Under the pieces are notes generated by a model. The model ran no database searches, was not told the DNA's origin, and saw only the letters and a program-made list of their open reading frames with translations. From contig JAHLKI010000012.1 of assembly GCA_025602905.1 (NCBI GenBank), positions 434,001 to 498,000 on the forward strand: DNA of 64,000 bases, in the 5' to 3' direction. Source of the stretch: Phlyctochytrium arcticum. Lineage: Eukaryota > Chytridiomycota > Chytridiomycetes > Chytridiales > Chytridiaceae. Of the stretch, positions 1 through 10,536 are shown piece by piece. The translations under genes were made by a program, and so were the position numbers. Numbering within the stretch: the stretch's first letter is position 1; each line of letters begins with the position of its first letter.

Positions 1-2845
1 GGACCTTGGACGTCCTCAGCATGCTAATCAAGAGATCAGCGGGTATACCGTCGACTTTCAATGCGGTGGGCTTGCGTTTCAAAATCTTTGATACCGCGTC
101 GTCGACATCAAGCTCCTTCATGGACACTACGGGCGGCGGAAGGGAAGTTGGGCGCGCTGGCCGGGTGGGTGAAGTGGATGAATTGGTCGTCGATGTGGCA
201 ATGGAGACTCGCTTAGGAGACTCGCCGACCAAGGAAGCATCGGCTGGCGGCACCGGCGATGCATGTCGCGCGGGTGAGAGGTTCGGGGATTTGGGCATGG
301 GGGTTGGGGCAGGCACGTCCAGAGTCTGGGCAATGGAGCCGGTCGACAACGTAGACGGCGGTGCAGAGGGCGCTTCTGCAGCACTTGCCAGCACCGTAGT
401 ACTTTTGTGACGGTCCTCCTTTGGACTATTGCTTTCTATGGAGCGCGCCAAAAACTCAGGTGTCAATTTGACACCCTCATCCCGAATGATGATTCCACTC
501 GCCAACTCAAACTGCCGTTTAACTTCCTTGATCCGTGTCGGAATGCCCTGTACCACCCGTCGAAGCTCCCAAACTGACGTCCCCTCAAACACGGTACGCA
601 GCGCATCGCCCATGTTGCGAATATCAGCAATCGTTTCCACCAGTTGTGCATGAGCCGAAACCAATGTCGCGTCAGTCGCCATCAGCTTGGTATAAATCAG
701 TTGATATTGGGGAAAGTCACTTTGCTCATACTTGAGTCGGTTTTGGTGCCATCGTTCCCAAGCCTGCCGCGTTTTGAGTGAATTGTCCTTGGCTGGCTCC
801 GGCTCATTGAAGGCAGGCGGTTGCATCGGGAATCGGGGACCAATCGTCAATGCCACCTTGTCCATAACGTGCTGCTTGACTTTGTCGTCAAACCGATACA
901 TGTGAACAGTAGTCAGAATACGCGATTCGCCCTCTGAATCGACTAGGTCGGTCGACTTGGTATCAGGGAGATCCACTGCCGACGTCCATTCTCGGCCAGG
1001 CCATACCTCCAAAGGTTTAGCAGGCTTGGTAGGCAGATCGTCCAGGAGACGATAACCGATAAGCCAGCCTCTGCGCAGCAGGGTAAAAATGAACCCGCGG
1101 GACGTGTTGGTAATCGTTTTACACTTTTCGGCCAACTCTTCAATGTTGCCTCCAGGCGCTTCCATAAACCCAAGCAGCTAAACACGAGCATATTAATATC
1201 ATATTTCACAAACTCCAAAAAAGAAGGGATCCATACCTCGATAAATAGTTCATTCTTCTCCATTTCGATCTCTTCCTCGGTAGGACCGGCTTTCACGGCT
1301 GGAACTTCTACTTTGGGTGCGGCGGCGGGAGTCTGGATTTTTCGAAGCTTTCGGCGCCGGTTGGGATCGCGGAGCTCGGCCAAAAATGCAGATTGTGCAT
1401 CTACTGGTTCCGCTGCTGCTGCCGGGGTGCCACCTGCCGGCGGGGGCGGTGGTGGTGGTGGGGGACCACCCATTCCTGGCGGAAGGGGTGGTGGTGGGGG
1501 AGGACCACCCATCATTGGCGGAGGTGGTGGGGGAGGGGGAGGACCACTGCGAACAAATGGAGGTGGGGGAGGTGGCGGGGGAGGACCACCCATCATTGGC
1601 GGAGGTGGTGGTGGTGGTGGGGGGCCACCGCGAACAAATGGAGGTGGGGGAGGTGGCGGGGGAGGACCACCCATCATTGGCGGAGGTGGTGGTGGTGGTG
1701 GGGGGCCACCGCGAACAAATGGGGGTGGGGGAGGTGGTGGGGGAGGACCACCGCGCACAAATGGAGGCGGGGGAGGTGGTGGGGGTGGCCCTCCTGCAGA
1801 TGAACTAGTTGAAGGGGGTGGTGGTGGTGGGGGAGCTGGAGGTGGTGCGCTAGCCCTCACTAATGACGGCTGTGGAGGTGCGGGCGGGGGCGGAGGTGGG
1901 CCAGCGGGGGCAAGTTCAGATTGACTTGGGGGGCCACTTTCGGAAATAACGGGAACTTCAATGAAAGGAGTTTGAACGTCTGATGACCCATGGTTTCTCG
2001 CCGCGTTGGCCAACGGGCTACTTGCATTTTCACTAACCAAGTCCCCTACCGACCCACCACTTTGCACACTGTCCGTGGACCCTCCCGTATTTGTTCGTCT
2101 CAACTCGGCTCTCTCGGAAGTGTTTTTCCTTATAACAGCAGTCCGCCGACCTAGCCGCCCTACACTTGCCTTCGGCACATCCGAAACCGGAGCCAGCTCC
2201 TCTTCGGCGTCATCATCCAGAGGCGGAAGGGGTGCACGCGTGGAAGGTAAAATAGGAGTAGCAGGAGCCTCGAATGCTCGTTTAAACGGCTTTGGAACAT
2301 TCTGCACTTCATTTGGAAGTAAGGCTAGTATCACCTACGCGGAAATGTTTTAGCAAATAGCATGAAGGTGGAACAACCAACGAGAGCCTTACATGGTCTT
2401 TCCGATGAACACTTGCAACTGACTCATGACCAAAGATGGGTCCGCCACTCAACGTCTTTGCCTGAACGAGCTCAACATGATCCCCAACGACCACGGATGC
2501 GGCGGCCAACAACGCTGTTGCATTAACATTATCTAGGACTGTCACTTGCACCTGCCCTTTTGAGGTAATGACTGTAAACTCAAGCTGATGCGCGGAATCC
2601 CCAGGCGACAAAGGAATAGGAGTGTTTCTGCTGGCACTTAGCGAGCGGGTGGGCAAACTGCTTTCACTCAGTAAAGGTAAACTTGTCGACGGAGCTACTG
2701 TACTACTCCTGCCTGCAGCCTCTGATTGTCCATTGGAGGGTGAACTGATACTTCCAGATGGAGTGGTGGTAGCGGCATCATTGGCCGAGGTTCCTGATCC
2801 CCGATGAGGTGACAAAAGAAGGTCGTGGACCCGGCTACGTCTCAT
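1..2845 (-). CDS. Polyproline, WH2-like actin-regulator-type protein (partial, runs off left edge)
   Basis: Exons read 2845-2393, 2334-1237 and 1177 to the window edge, giving about 909 visible residues; introns of 58 and 59 nt have GTAAGG and GTATGG donors and TAG acceptors. The start codon at 2845 opens MRRSRVHDLL. Residues about 75-150 form a small possible ubiquitin-like or RA-like fold (uncertain). Residues about 296-451 are runs of nine prolines separated by FVRGG or MMGG, a profilin/SH3 ligand layout like a formin FH1 region. Next comes a WH2-like stretch (SAFLAELRDPNRRRKLRKI, about residues 468-486), then a predicted helical region beginning ELLGFMEAPGG that I do not recognise. The protein probably works in actin assembly (inference). 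It could be WASP/WIP-like or formin-like; no FH2 domain is visible in this part, and the C-terminus lies outside the window. Confidence 0.7.
1559..1720. repeat. 81-bp tandem duplication inside the polyproline region
   Basis: Two 81-bp units, 1559-1639 and 1640-1720, read identically base for base; a diverged third unit starts at 1721. Each encodes, on the minus strand, one PPPPPPPPPMMGG plus one PPPPPPPPPFVRG(G/S) block. The G-rich plus strand makes this a likely replication-slippage site and a length-variable region. Confidence 0.9.
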
Positions 2846-3313
2846 ATTGCCCGCCTTGAACCAATGCTCTAATTACAAACAAAACCCAATTGCTGATCTG
2901 CTTTGGTCCTGCTTTTGCGCGGCGATCCTTGGGGCCGATGAACGATGAGCCCAGTTGCGAAACTTGCTTCTACTACGGAGTGCTGCTGAACAAAGAGATT
3001 TCGCGTCGTTTAAAGGAGCGGATTTCGAGGCTTTTACCGCGAAAAGGAAAAGACTATTATCTCGACTCGGCTCGCCAGCTCCGAGCAAGTGGCTCAGCGT
3101 GGCTTTGAACCCTTGGGTAAGCAGGATTTCAAAAAGCTCCGCCGCCGCGTTCCCAGTACCAAACGGCATTTACGGTTAAGTTAATGGCGACAAGGAAAGT
3201 TGTCCCCAAAATAGAGCTTCGCGGACTTCCTTTGCTTGTTTATCACGTCACAAGGTCGAGAGAAAGCGAGCAAGACCTTATTGTCAGAGAGGTGCTGGTG
3301 GTGGGAGTCAAAC
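2846..3313. promoter_or_regulatory. Divergent intergenic region between the polyproline gene and 3314 gene
   Basis: These 468 bases separate two head-to-head start codons. Open frames crossing it (for example 2890-3108 and 2955-3179 plus) show no recognisable domain and look like chance. No clear TATA box was seen. Confidence 0.4.
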
Positions 3314-4735
3314 ATGCCAGGAAAACGGAAGGGATCCAAGAAGGGCAAACCCAAAAAAGCAGCAATCGTTGTTCCTCCCTTCTATGACTACAGCACCTGG
3401 ACTCCTCCTACCTGGCGCCCGGCATTTCCCAATGACCCAGCCGCATTCGGCCAAATCGCTAACCAAACGCGAGTAGCGCTAAAGGACCGGTCTGAACATC
3501 GCTCCGTGATCCTGCGGCTACGCCAAGCAGATTGGGAGCATCAGGATGCATTTGTCCTCGTTCAAAAGTCTTGGACCATACATCGCATCATGCGTGATAT
3601 GATTGCCGGCCAGATGTGTGGTGGGGCAGTGGACGCCAGTGATGTTGTGGTGCTGGTAGAGAATAAGGACATGGCGGGCACTGGCGGAGTAGAAAAGTCT
3701 GCAGACGCGTTGCTCGCAGACGAAGAACTGAAAACTGGGACGGGCACTGCAGAGAATGCTGGCGGGGAAGCTAGCACAACTGAACGTGAGGGGAGAGGAC
3801 CTGTCATACGACCGGCAGCAGCTTCGACAACGACCGCCCCGGTTCCAAAGAGGAACAACAACGAGGAGCCGCCATCTCTTGAGCGGCGAGGAAGAGCTAA
3901 TCCGATGGCAGCGATTGAATCGTGTTTTGAAGAGGTGGTGGGATACAAATTGCCCGGCAAAATAAGCACCAGGCCTCCGTTCTCCAATATCACCAATGAT
4001 ACAACCCAACCAGGCCCTACTTCGGAAAATGCCGCCCCATCAGACTCCAAGACCTCATTTACACTTCCTTACACAACACTATTGCGACCAGGAATGGTAA
4101 TCCCAGCACACGTACTACACGCCAATCTGATTCAGATTGCTCAAGCTCAAGCCGACGCTGCCCGACAACAACAACTAGCTCAAGCAGCCGCCGCAGTCGC
4201 GAGCAGTAGGGGTATGGTTCCCGGCGCAGGACGTCGAGCAGTCGGCACAGCGGGCCCAGCAGCGCGCCGTCAGAGCTTTATGATGCAGCCCATGGGAGTA
4301 CAACGCAGTAACTCAGTAGCAGAAATGCCGCCGGTCGTCGTAACTCCCGGCCAGGTTCAGCTTCCTCCGGCGGTTACTTTGTGGTTTGATATTGCCTCTT
4401 ACACGGGCATGAACTCAAACATACGGACAGCCTCCTTGCAAAAGTCTGAGAGCAGCTCCAATCTGCAGCGCCCATTGCCCGCTCCCTCTAGCACAACCCG
4501 CACACCCCGCCCGCTAACAGCAAAACCCTCGATGACCATGAAAGTGCAATATCAGAACCCGAAATCACATCCACCATCCATCATTCTGGCCGCCTCGTTA
4601 CCCCCCGAGAAACCCGTGGTATTCACAACTTTTAACGATGCCACCAACCCACCCAAATCTGTGCACAGGTTTGATCTATCGGATCCAGTGATCATGTTTG
4701 AAACATGGCAAAGCTTGTTGAAAACACGCCGGTAG
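3314..4735 (+). CDS. Unknown protein with Lys-rich N-terminus (473 aa, single exon)
   Basis: The frame is open from 3236, but the first ATG in good context is at 3314 (MPGKRKGSKKGKPKK), giving 473 residues in a single exon. I do not recognise a family. The N-terminal 110 residues look folded and may be conserved (PPFYDYSTWTPPTWRPAFP, then an amphipathic stretch RSEHRSVILRLRQADWEHQ). Residues about 150-370 are low complexity, with an Ala/Gln-rich helix near LIQIAQAQADAARQQQLAQA. The C-terminal 60 residues (KVQYQNPKSHPPSIILAASL onward, ending in ETWQSLLKTRR) look structured again. The basic start resembles that of axonemal proteins such as the CFAP157 found later in the window, but this is only a hint. 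It converges on CDC73, with 249 bases between the two stop codons. Confidence 0.65.
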   Translation: MPGKRKGSKKGKPKKAAIVVPPFYDYSTWTPPTWRPAFPNDPAAFGQIANQTRVALKDRSEHRSVILRLRQADWEHQDAFVLVQKSWTIHRIMRDMIAGQMCGGAVDASDVVVLVENKDMAGTGGVEKSADALLADEELKTGTGTAENAGGEASTTEREGRGPVIRPAAASTTTAPVPKRNNNEEPPSLERRGRANPMAAIESCFEEVVGYKLPGKISTRPPFSNITNDTTQPGPTSENAAPSDSKTSFTLPYTTLLRPGMVIPAHVLHANLIQIAQAQADAARQQQLAQAAAAVASSRGMVPGAGRRAVGTAGPAARRQSFMMQPMGVQRSNSVAEMPPVVVTPGQVQLPPAVTLWFDIASYTGMNSNIRTASLQKSESSSNLQRPLPAPSSTTRTPRPLTAKPSMTMKVQYQNPKSHPPSIILAASLPPEKPVVFTTFNDATNPPKSVHRFDLSDPVIMFETWQSLLKTRR

Positions 4736-4984
4736 GAGGTAGTAAAAGGTAGATGCTAGGTTTTTGAAGCTAGTAAAGACGTAGATAAGTTGTTCTCGGA
4801 GGTGTAGCCATTGTTCGTTGTCATATAGAACGTGTAGATTCAAATGTCAATGGGATCTTCCCCTTGCTGTGCCCTTACTTTCAAATTTGAAGTTGTGTAT
4901 GGCTGGCGGTTTCGATATCGATAAAAGAATTGAGGAAGGTATTGCAAAAGGTCGAATTACGCAGCAGAAGATACGCAGATATAT

Positions 4985-6691
4985 TCAATCCATGAACTGT
5001 CGTTTCTTTTCTCTCAGTATAAACTTATCAACCTGCTCCCAAAACTTGTTGATTGCTTGCCAATCGTTATGCCGCAAGCTTCGATGTATCTGGTGGCATG
5101 CATGGTGAGAAAGATATTTGGGAATGACACGGAAAAGAATAAATTTACATCAAGCTTGGTAACCGCCCAGTTATTCACGTCTCCAGGCGCCGGCTCGTCC
5201 ACGTACTTGAGACAAAATCCGCGCACTAGCACCTTTGTTAGTATCATTTCTTTGTCGATGTGGCCAGAAGGTGGCTGCTCACGTTTGGAAAAGAGCACAA
5301 CTGGGTCCTTATACTTCCATCGGGTGAACTGCCATCCTTGCCCCGTAACAAATGCTGCCACAACACGATACCTGCCCGGCAATTAGTATCTGAGCATGAA
5401 CCAGGACCGAATTTACTTACCAATCCTCAGGTTTCAGCGAGTCTGGTGAGTCAACAACATGATATATTTTCGGAAAATTTGGACCACCAGGATGATTTGG
5501 TGACAGCTTGCGCTCAAAGACGACTTTTGGGGGTTTTGGTTGCCCAGCTTCAACAAATTGCTCAGTGCGTACATAACTGTGGACCCTCTGTCAGAACAAA
5601 TAGAATCTGCGTATAAGTGATTGAATAAACGTACGTGGACTCTCCAAAAAATTGTTTTGCGTTCCATAATGTGAGCTTGGCTGTTGGGACAGAAGGAACT
5701 ATAATAATGGGTATACGTGCATCTGGGACGAGGGAAGCATGGTGAGATTTCGCGTGGGTCCGCAACAGCACAAAATTAGTTGTTACCTGCACCTCCAGGA
5801 CGTGGCCGCTCCGGATTTGGTCGACTCGCTGAGGATGGACGAGCTCGGGGATCAGCACGAGCATCACGAGCTGGATTCGGTGCTATTGAGTATACATCTT
5901 TAGTAAGCGTCAGGTTCAAGACGTTGCGGCAACCTACCACCACTCCTTTGTTGTGAGGATGGAGCGGGTTGAGGCTTTTTGGGTCTGTCGGCAAATTGCT
6001 TCCTAGTCATGTCGAGGATGGCAGCAAAATTCTATTTGTCGTAATTCAGATGGGCCCCATGGACACGCCGAGGAGCACAATCAAACCTTGGTGGCAGAAT
6101 TTAGTGAAAGGCATGTGGTATAATCAGTCAATGTTCGCTCCCGAGCACAAATGTTTTTTGCCAATTCAATGTCCTATCAAGAAAACCCAATAAAGTTAGG
6201 TTGGTCCCTTGCACTCCCGAGCTTCTTGCCGTTACCTTGGCACTCAACACCAGCTTTGGTCGTTTCGCACTGTCATCGGCCTTACTATCCTCCTGCAATG
6301 GCCGCTTAGCAGCCCCCGCTGCCTGTTCTTTTCCAACCGATGATGTCTTGTTTTCCAATAATGTCAACAGCTCCTTTCGGTCCATAAAATTCACGGACTG
6401 GGCATCAGCGCTGACCGCCTTCAAGTAGTCTCCAAAAGGCGCATCGCGGGATAGGTAGAATAGCAGGATCGTACGCAGATCATACTCTTTGAATCCTGAA
6501 GGTGCCGTTATATCAAATCGGAGTTCTTTGCCTTCGTCATGTGGGTCCTTGAGCATAGCAGCGGTCGCTTCGCGAGGGTCTGTTACTGGAGTGGATCCAT
6601 CGTCGCCGCCCAGTAATGAGAAGGCAGATCCACCCGAGATGTGCGCGTGATGGAGAAGAGCAATTGGCTGCCGAGCAGCCGCGGCGCTCAT
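4985..6691 (-). CDS. CDC73: Paf1 complex subunit Cdc73 (parafibromin)
   Basis: Eight exons: 6691-6236, 6173-6087, 6031-5938, 5882-5787, 5722-5635, 5585-5421, 5371-5149, 5089-4985; 437 residues, with all phases consistent. The N-terminal block (YDLRTILLFYLSRDAPFGDY...DRKELLTLLEN) matches the Cdc73 N-domain. The middle (ARERTLTDYTTCLSLNSATK then NFAAILD) matches the region that binds the rest of Paf1C. The C-terminal Ras-like domain is clear: ARIPIIIVPSVPTAKLTLWN, YRVVAAFVTGQGWQF, and the tail FWEQVDKFI. Paf1C travels with RNA polymerase II and promotes H2B ubiquitylation and H3K4/K36 methylation. The junction near 5585/5635 has an alternative (donor GTTTAT, acceptor three bases earlier) that would change a few residues. 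Its start lies 237 bp from the asparaginase start, head to head. Confidence 0.95.
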
Positions 6692-6927
6692 GGTTGTTCG
6701 GGATCAAAAGTCTTGATTCTTTACTTCAAGTTCACAACGTTCGAAATCTCGCCGAATCTCTCGGAGTCTCTGCTCTCTGAGCCCGGAGCTCATTTGGCCA
6801 CAAAAGGGTTAATCGTATCCGCCAGCGGAGTGTGACAAAGTGCTCGGTCGCTGAAAGGTGTTTTCCACTTGCGAAACTTTTGCCCTGATAGGTATCGATA
6901 CACGCTCGTCGGAAACGCATTTTCACA

Positions 6928-9900
6928 ATGGCAGAGATACCTCCAGAAGCTGTTCATCATGTCTTTGTTAACGATGCGGTCAATGCTGTCGTGTCGGCGG
7001 AAGTGGCCGACGACATGATATCGGCGGATATCTCGCGAGTACTGGTACTTTACACAGGAGGTTCGTGAATGATTCGAATATCATTTTCCCTGCCCTTCTA
7101 GCTAACATTTGGCGGCTGCATCCAGGCACTATCGGAATGAAAAACACCCCTGAGCATGGTATGTGACATTTGTTTATTTTCTCTGGGGAAATGTATCTGA
7201 TGCCGCCGCAACTCGCACCCCAGGGTATCTTCCGGTAGCGGGATATCTATCGCAAACTCTTGCCAAAATGACACGGTTTCACGACCCCACTGGTTTCGCC
7301 GACCAGCTTGCCCAAGGGGCACATGATGACAGCGATGCCAATCACTTTCCATTGACAAATGCCGTCAATATACCGCTGCGGTTGCCCGATTCAAAGCGTA
7401 GCGTGCGTGGGAAAAGTAAATTCACCGAGATTGGGGGTACCCCGATCGTAAGAGTACGAAAACCCGCACTGATAACCCCGCCATCGCTGTATGGGAAGCG
7501 AATTCGATACTCTATTCTGGAATATGACCCTTTGATGGACTCTTCCAACATGAGTAAGTGTTATCAGTGGAAGTCTAGTGATCAGTTATTTCTGACCCAG
7601 CTTCATTCCCTCAGCCATGACGGACTGGGTGAAGATTGCAACCGATATTGAGGTCAATTACATGCTTTTCGACGCGTTTATTGTTCTGCACGGAACCGAC
7701 ACGATGGCTTTCACGGCTAGTGCTCTCAGTTTTATGCTTGAGGATTTGGGTAAGACGGTCATTCTGAGTGGATCTCAGGTACGGTGTCCTTACCGCTCTC
7801 AATCATGCATGATATAAATGATTATGTAGGTACCATTGGCAGAAGTTAGAAACGACGCGGTTGACAACTTGTTGGGAGCACTGACGATAGCTGGTGCGTT
7901 CATTTGATTGAAAATTCAGTGAAGGCTGTCGCTAAACCAATGATCACAGGACATTTCGTCATTCCCGAAGTTGGCTTGTTCTTCAACAACAAGCTATATC
8001 GCGGAAATCGATCGTCGAAAGTGGATGCCGTCGACTTTAATGCTTTCGACTCTCCAAATCTGAGACCGCTAGTGTCTGTTGGCATCAATATCGGTATGCC
8101 GTGCTTATATCGAGCACGCGAGGAATGCCTTCTAAAGCATTTGCCTTTTATAGATGTTTCTTGGATGGATGTATTGCGGCCAATGACCATCGCCAAATTC
8201 TCCGCTCACAAAACCATGGACAGCTCAGTAGCCACACTACGACTGTTCCCCGGCATTACCGAAGCAACGGTGAGAGCTTTTTTAGCCCCACCTATCCGTG
8301 GGGTAGTTTTGGAAACGTATGTCATCAGAGCAGTATATCTCATGTAAGAAAACTCATGTCTGTCCTTCCAGATACGGATCGGGAAATGCACCGAATAATC
8401 GACCAGATATTTTAGCCGCGTTGAAGGATGCCAGTGATCGGGGTATTGTGGTTGTGAACTGGTGAGTAACGTTTGTTGTTGTTTTGCGCTCGTGTCCTGA
8501 CCCCTTTCGGCAGCACGCAGGTACATCTGATGCATATAAGATTTAATGAGAGGGCAACTAATAAGTGTTACATAGTGCAAGCGCGGGCTTGTCACAGATC
8601 TTTATGCGACCGGAAAGGCACTTCTCAAAGTTGGCGTTGTCCCTGGCTCAGACATGACCCCTGAGGTTTGCCCGACTGTCTGTTCTTGTTAAAAGCTCTA
8701 TTGACTTATTATGGCAGTGTGCATTGACCAAACTGAGTTATCTCCTCGGTAAGGGTTATGAACCCAACCAGTGTCGAAATCTCATTCGTCGAAGTCTACG
8801 CGGAGAGCTAACAGTTCCATCCCGGAGGCAACGGTTCACGTACCAGCAAGGCTTGCCGGGTCTTGTCGGCTCAGTCATGGCCTTGTTGGGGAAAGCTGGT
8901 GCTGTCACAACCCCTATCGGCGGTCCGAGCGATAAGGAGGAAGTTACTGCAGTCGAGACCACAATTGGTATGGAAAGGGTCATGATCCCTATGCTGATGT
9001 GCCAATCAGCGAGGGTGGGTGACATTGATGGTCTACAACTGACAACGGAGGAGTATCGGCCACTGATCAATATTGGTGATTATGACGGACGAGTAAGTTA
9101 TTAGGTCGTATGACTGTTTTGCATGTTCTAATTGAAAACCATAGACACCTTTGCATATTGCCGCTGGAGAGGAACAACCTGAAACTGTTCGTTTCTTGCT
9201 TTTACAAGGAGCGAACGTTCATCTGCGCGATCGATTCGGACACTCCCCTTTATGGGATGCTGTTCGATGTCGGCGAAAGGAAAGTATCACACTGCTGAGA
9301 CAAGCAGGAGCCCACTTTTCGGAAGAAGAGCTGGAAGAGGCTACGTACAAGCTGATTCGGTGGGTTCAGTACGCTATGATTTATGATTCACCGAGCAAGA
9401 CCTGATTGGCTTCTGTCGCCAGTGGCATACTTAAGGGCGATTTTGGTGCGGTTCAATTACTCGCCGATGCCGGCGCCGATCTCAATCGGTCTTTTCAAGA
9501 TGGACGAACTCCACTTCATATGGTGCGATCTGTGTTTCACATCAGAAGTTTCATGCTTTACAGTGTGAGCTGACCTATGTGCGATAGGCGGTGCAGGCGC
9601 GAAACACTGAAATGGTCGAGCTTTTGGTCGACAAGGCTGTCAAGCTTTATCAAGAGCAGCGCGGCAATCATTCAGGGCCCTCTTCGGTTCAAGATAGCCC
9701 GCCAGTATCCCCCAGCTCTGTACCTGCCATGTGGCATCGCCCGTCATCTCCAACACCTGTCCGTACTGATGCCGATTCGGAATCATCGCATACAACCCCT
9801 CCTTCTTGGACAGAAGTTCGCTTGGAACCTAGGGATCGATGGGGCAAGACACCGCTGGATGAGGCACGTGAAGCTGGGGAAGGGAGTGCTGCGATTGCGA

Positions 9901-10043
9901 GCATTCTGGAGGAAGGCATCCGAAAGTTGCGGCCGTCAAGCGCGACTACATCAAATGCTGCCAACGTTATAAAGCTGGATTTGTCGAAAATCCTCCTTCG
10001 CCAAAAAAGCAGTACAAACACCCCCCCTTCTCTTCCATGGTAA
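6928..10043 (+). CDS. L-asparaginase (type I, AnsA-like) with C-terminal ankyrin repeats
   Basis: Fourteen exons: 6928-7060, 7126-7158, 7224-7553, 7615-7778, 7830-7893, 7950-8093, 8154-8316, 8372-8461, 8514-8520, 8576-8665, 8718-9092, 9145-9359, 9423-9522, 9588-10043; 787 residues. The enzyme hydrolyses asparagine to aspartate and ammonia. Both catalytic Thr motifs are intact: LYTGGTIGM (split between exons 1 and 2) and [14 protein letters not shown] seven-base exon (8514-8520) supplies part of VVNCTQCKRG, a conserved loop of the family. After about residue 530 come ankyrin repeats ([43 protein letters not shown]), then a Ser/Pro-rich insert and a last repeat-like segment ([13 protein letters not shown]). 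This layout matches the cytosolic asparaginase/60-kDa lysophospholipase family of animals and fungi. No signal peptide is seen. Confidence 0.95.
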
Positions 10044-10536
10044 GCGGATAAGAAAGTCGAGTTCTCATTTGGTCCGGTATATTAATCATCTCGTTTGCTC
10101 AGATGTGCCCGCCCTCTCCCCACCTCTGACGCTTTGACATCTTAAACCACCTTGGTACGACGAATCGTTGGATTGCTGACACTATGACCGCCTCGTCGTT
10201 GCGTTGCTCTGGTTGTGTCTACTCTTGTATTTATTGCCGTACAGATAACATTTTGTTTCGCGAAAACGTCCCATGCTGCGCAGAAAACGCGTCTATTCCA
10301 CCAGTGACAATGTGGCGCGGATACTGTGCCAGTCACGTGCGGGCTACGACTGCCAGTTGCGAGCTCTCGGCCGAGAAATGCTTGACACAACACGAAGTAG
10401 AGTCATCCAGCGACGATCCCAAAAGCACACACTCCCAGAAACTCCAGCTGCAACTTCGAGCAACACTTACTTTCACCGCCTTGCTTAAAGCAGGTCAAAA
10501 ATACTCTGTCAACGTGCTTGAGAACCCAAGATCACC
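10044..10536. promoter_or_regulatory. RPN1 upstream region
   Basis: This 493-base gap contains open frames without recognisable content. A perfect 10-bp palindrome TTTCGCGAAA at 10256-10265 resembles an E2F/SBF-type element, 280 bp upstream of the RPN1 start; its role is a guess. Confidence 0.35.

Noticed and set aside
1313..1924. Plus-strand open frame rich in Gly (GGGGGG repeats)
   Set aside because: It is the complement of the polyproline-coding repeat on the minus strand; the proline reading has splice sites and flanking domains, the glycine reading has neither.
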